64,000 nt of DNA. Origin: Stenotrophomonas rhizophila. GTDB lineage: Bacteria > Pseudomonadota > Gammaproteobacteria > Xanthomonadales > Xanthomonadaceae. The notes below the pieces were generated by a model. That model did not search any database. It was not told the origin of the DNA and saw only the letters and a program-made list of their open reading frames with translations. The stretch lies in contig NZ_JACWUO010000002.1 of NCBI RefSeq assembly GCF_020857975.1, forward strand, positions 248,001 through 312,000, given 5' to 3'. Positions 63,181 through 64,000 of this stretch are shown here, piece by piece. Every line of letters starts with the position of its first letter. Position 1 is the first letter of the stretch. The position numbers and the translations under genes are program-made.

Positions 63181-63342
63181 ATGAAGAAGCCCGCCTTCGC
63201 GCTTGTGGCGGTTGCCGCCCTGTGCACGTTTGCACCCACCAGCGCGTCCGCCAGGATGTACAAAATCTGCGATTTCCATGAATGTTGCTATATCGACGGC
63301 GGCGGCAACGGTTACTGCGTCGATCGCAACCTGCAAGTCTGA
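63181..63342 (+). CDS. Small secreted Cys-rich peptide, unknown
   Basis: 53 residues; too short for most gene callers. GAGG lies 8 nt before ATG 63181. A clear signal peptide (MKKPAFALVAVAALCTFAPT, then SASA) suggests cleavage after residue 24. The mature peptide is about 29 residues: RMYKICDFHECCYIDGGGNG, then YCVDRNLQV, with four Cys (29+, spacing C-x5-CC-x9-C) able to make two disulfides. No family recognised. Its composition is less GC-rich than the neighbours. It is inserted between the mucD-like and lepA genes, which are usually adjacent on one strand. Confidence 0.68.
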   Translation: MKKPAFALVAVAALCTFAPTSASARMYKICDFHECCYIDGGGNGYCVDRNLQV

Positions 63343-63361
63343 GCCCGCAAGACAGCAAGCC

Positions 63362-63404
63362 CGGGGAGCATGGCGCGACAGGTAATCCCGCGCCATGCTC
63401 CCCG
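63362..63404. terminator. Long hairpin between convergent genes
   Basis: A perfect 16-bp stem (CGGGGAGCATGGCGCG and its complement) with an 11-nt loop, between the peptide gene (ends 63342) and the DegP-like gene (ends 63412). Probably a two-way terminator, although no T-tract follows. Confidence 0.65.
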
Positions 63405-63411
63405 TCCAGTA

Positions 63412-64000
63412 TCAGTTGATACTCACCGCAACAAAGCGACTTGCACCTTCTTGGGGATAGTTGACCAGCAGCACCACGGCATCGCCCTTCTTGGCATCCT
63501 TAACCAGCGTATTGAAGTGGGCGGCATTGTCGACCTTCACCCTTCCAATCTGCGTGATGATGAGCCCCGCGCGAAGCCCTGCCTTCTGCGCTGCACCAGT
63601 AGCGCTTGAGATGCGAACACCGCCTGCCTTGAGTCCCAGACTCCTGCGGGCGACCTCATCGATGTCCGTCACCGTCAACCCCATGGCATTGGCCGCAACA
63701 GCCTTGGAATCGGCTGTAGATGCACCTTCAGCCGAACCGCGCTGACCGGTCCCAGCCTCCGCACCGACGGCAACCGTCACTTCCATCGGCTTACCGTTGC
63801 GGATAACGCCAACCACCGCCTTGCTCCCCGGCGCCATCATTCCGATCATCGGCGGCACCTGCGACGAATCCCTGATTGCCTGGCCGTTTACCGAACGCAC
63901 CACGTCAAGCTGCTGCAGCCCGGCCTTGTCGCTCGGACTTCCCGGCACCACTTCATTAATCAATGCGCCCTGCGTATCTGGGAGGCCCAGCCCTTCGGCC
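63412..64000 (-). CDS. DegP/MucD-type serine protease, C-terminal part (cut by window edge)
   Basis: The frame is open to the window edge; about 195 residues of the C-terminus are visible. A PDZ1 end (EGLGLPDTQGALINEVVPGS, DKAGLQQLDVVRSVNGQAI) and a complete PDZ2 (LGLKAGGVRISSATGAAQKA; GLIITQIGRVKVDNAAHFN; GDAVVLLVNYPQEGASRFVA) are present. The protease domain lies outside. In this neighbourhood (before lepA) the HtrA-type gene is usually mucD/degP of the RpoE envelope-stress locus. Periplasmic. Confidence 0.9.
   Translation of the reverse strand, partial: AEGLGLPDTQGALINEVVPGSPSDKAGLQQLDVVRSVNGQAIRDSSQVPPMIGMMAPGSKAVVGVIRNGKPMEVTVAVGAEAGTGQRGSAEGASTADSKAVAANAMGLTVTDIDEVARRSLGLKAGGVRISSATGAAQKAGLRAGLIITQIGRVKVDNAAHFNTLVKDAKKGDAVVLLVNYPQEGASRFVAVSIN

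Overview
The window is GC-rich chromosomal DNA from a gammaproteobacterium of the Xanthomonadaceae, most likely Stenotrophomonas or a close relative. Evidence: short palindromes headed by GTAG of the kind described as SMAG/REP in Stenotrophomonas maltophilia; the metG / HAD phosphatase / small RnfB series; a leucine dehydrogenase; and the block lepA-lepB-DUF4845-rnc-era-recO downstream of a DegP/MucD protease. The genus call is inference from sequence alone.

Layout. 1-2840: end of a FecR-type periplasmic protein plus a CHASE2-GGDEF diguanylate cyclase. 2874-6134: a compact, lower-GC accessory cluster with a 61-residue GG-leader precursor peptide, an MvdC/MvdD-like ATP-grasp ligase, a secreted ChaN/EreA-superfamily protein and a divergent XRE regulator. 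I read it as a graspetide-type (side-chain ester or amide cross-linked) RiPP locus and as the most interesting part of the window. 6198-14568: housekeeping and DUF genes, metG, rnfB, RidA. 14753-18707: mprF facing an AcvB/VirJ gene (making and hydrolysing lysyl-phosphatidylglycerol). 18787-24986: small enzymes, phnA, an Hsp70-like yegD, two inverted copies of an unclassified structured repeat, a YkgJ protein. 25033-27358: ECF sigma factor, membrane partner and DUF4097 protein behind a symmetric divergent control region. 27420-34562: MscS-like channel, DksA/TraR-like zinc protein, YgjP-like protease, an S4/pseudouridine-synthase-like protein lacking the usual catalytic Asp, a phospholipase-D-like cardiolipin synthase, HDOD protein, leucine dehydrogenase. 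34643-39871: lipoprotein subtilisin autotransporter, thiolase, two Ala-rich lipoproteins. 39925-40817: non-coding zone with a third repeat copy, REPs, a 12-fold hexanucleotide repeat and a multi-hairpin element. 40818-48265: AidB-like dehydrogenase and the four-gene exonuclease/DNA ligase/Lhr-like helicase/PdeM repair operon. 48394-57342: mtnP-hpt-nagZ salvage genes, cold-shock protein, DsbA-like protein, CYTH protein, rlmD, a receiver-HPt protein. 57443-64000: the recO-era-rnc-DUF4845-lepB-lepA block, a short secreted Cys-rich peptide gene, and the C-terminal part of a DegP/MucD protease.

Two things cut across the window. GTAG palindromes provide the TAG stop codon of five different genes. 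A family of 163-186 bp elements with terminal inverted repeats occurs three times, and their stems stay paired although the sequences differ. No tRNA, rRNA, CRISPR array, transposase or prophage gene was recognised.
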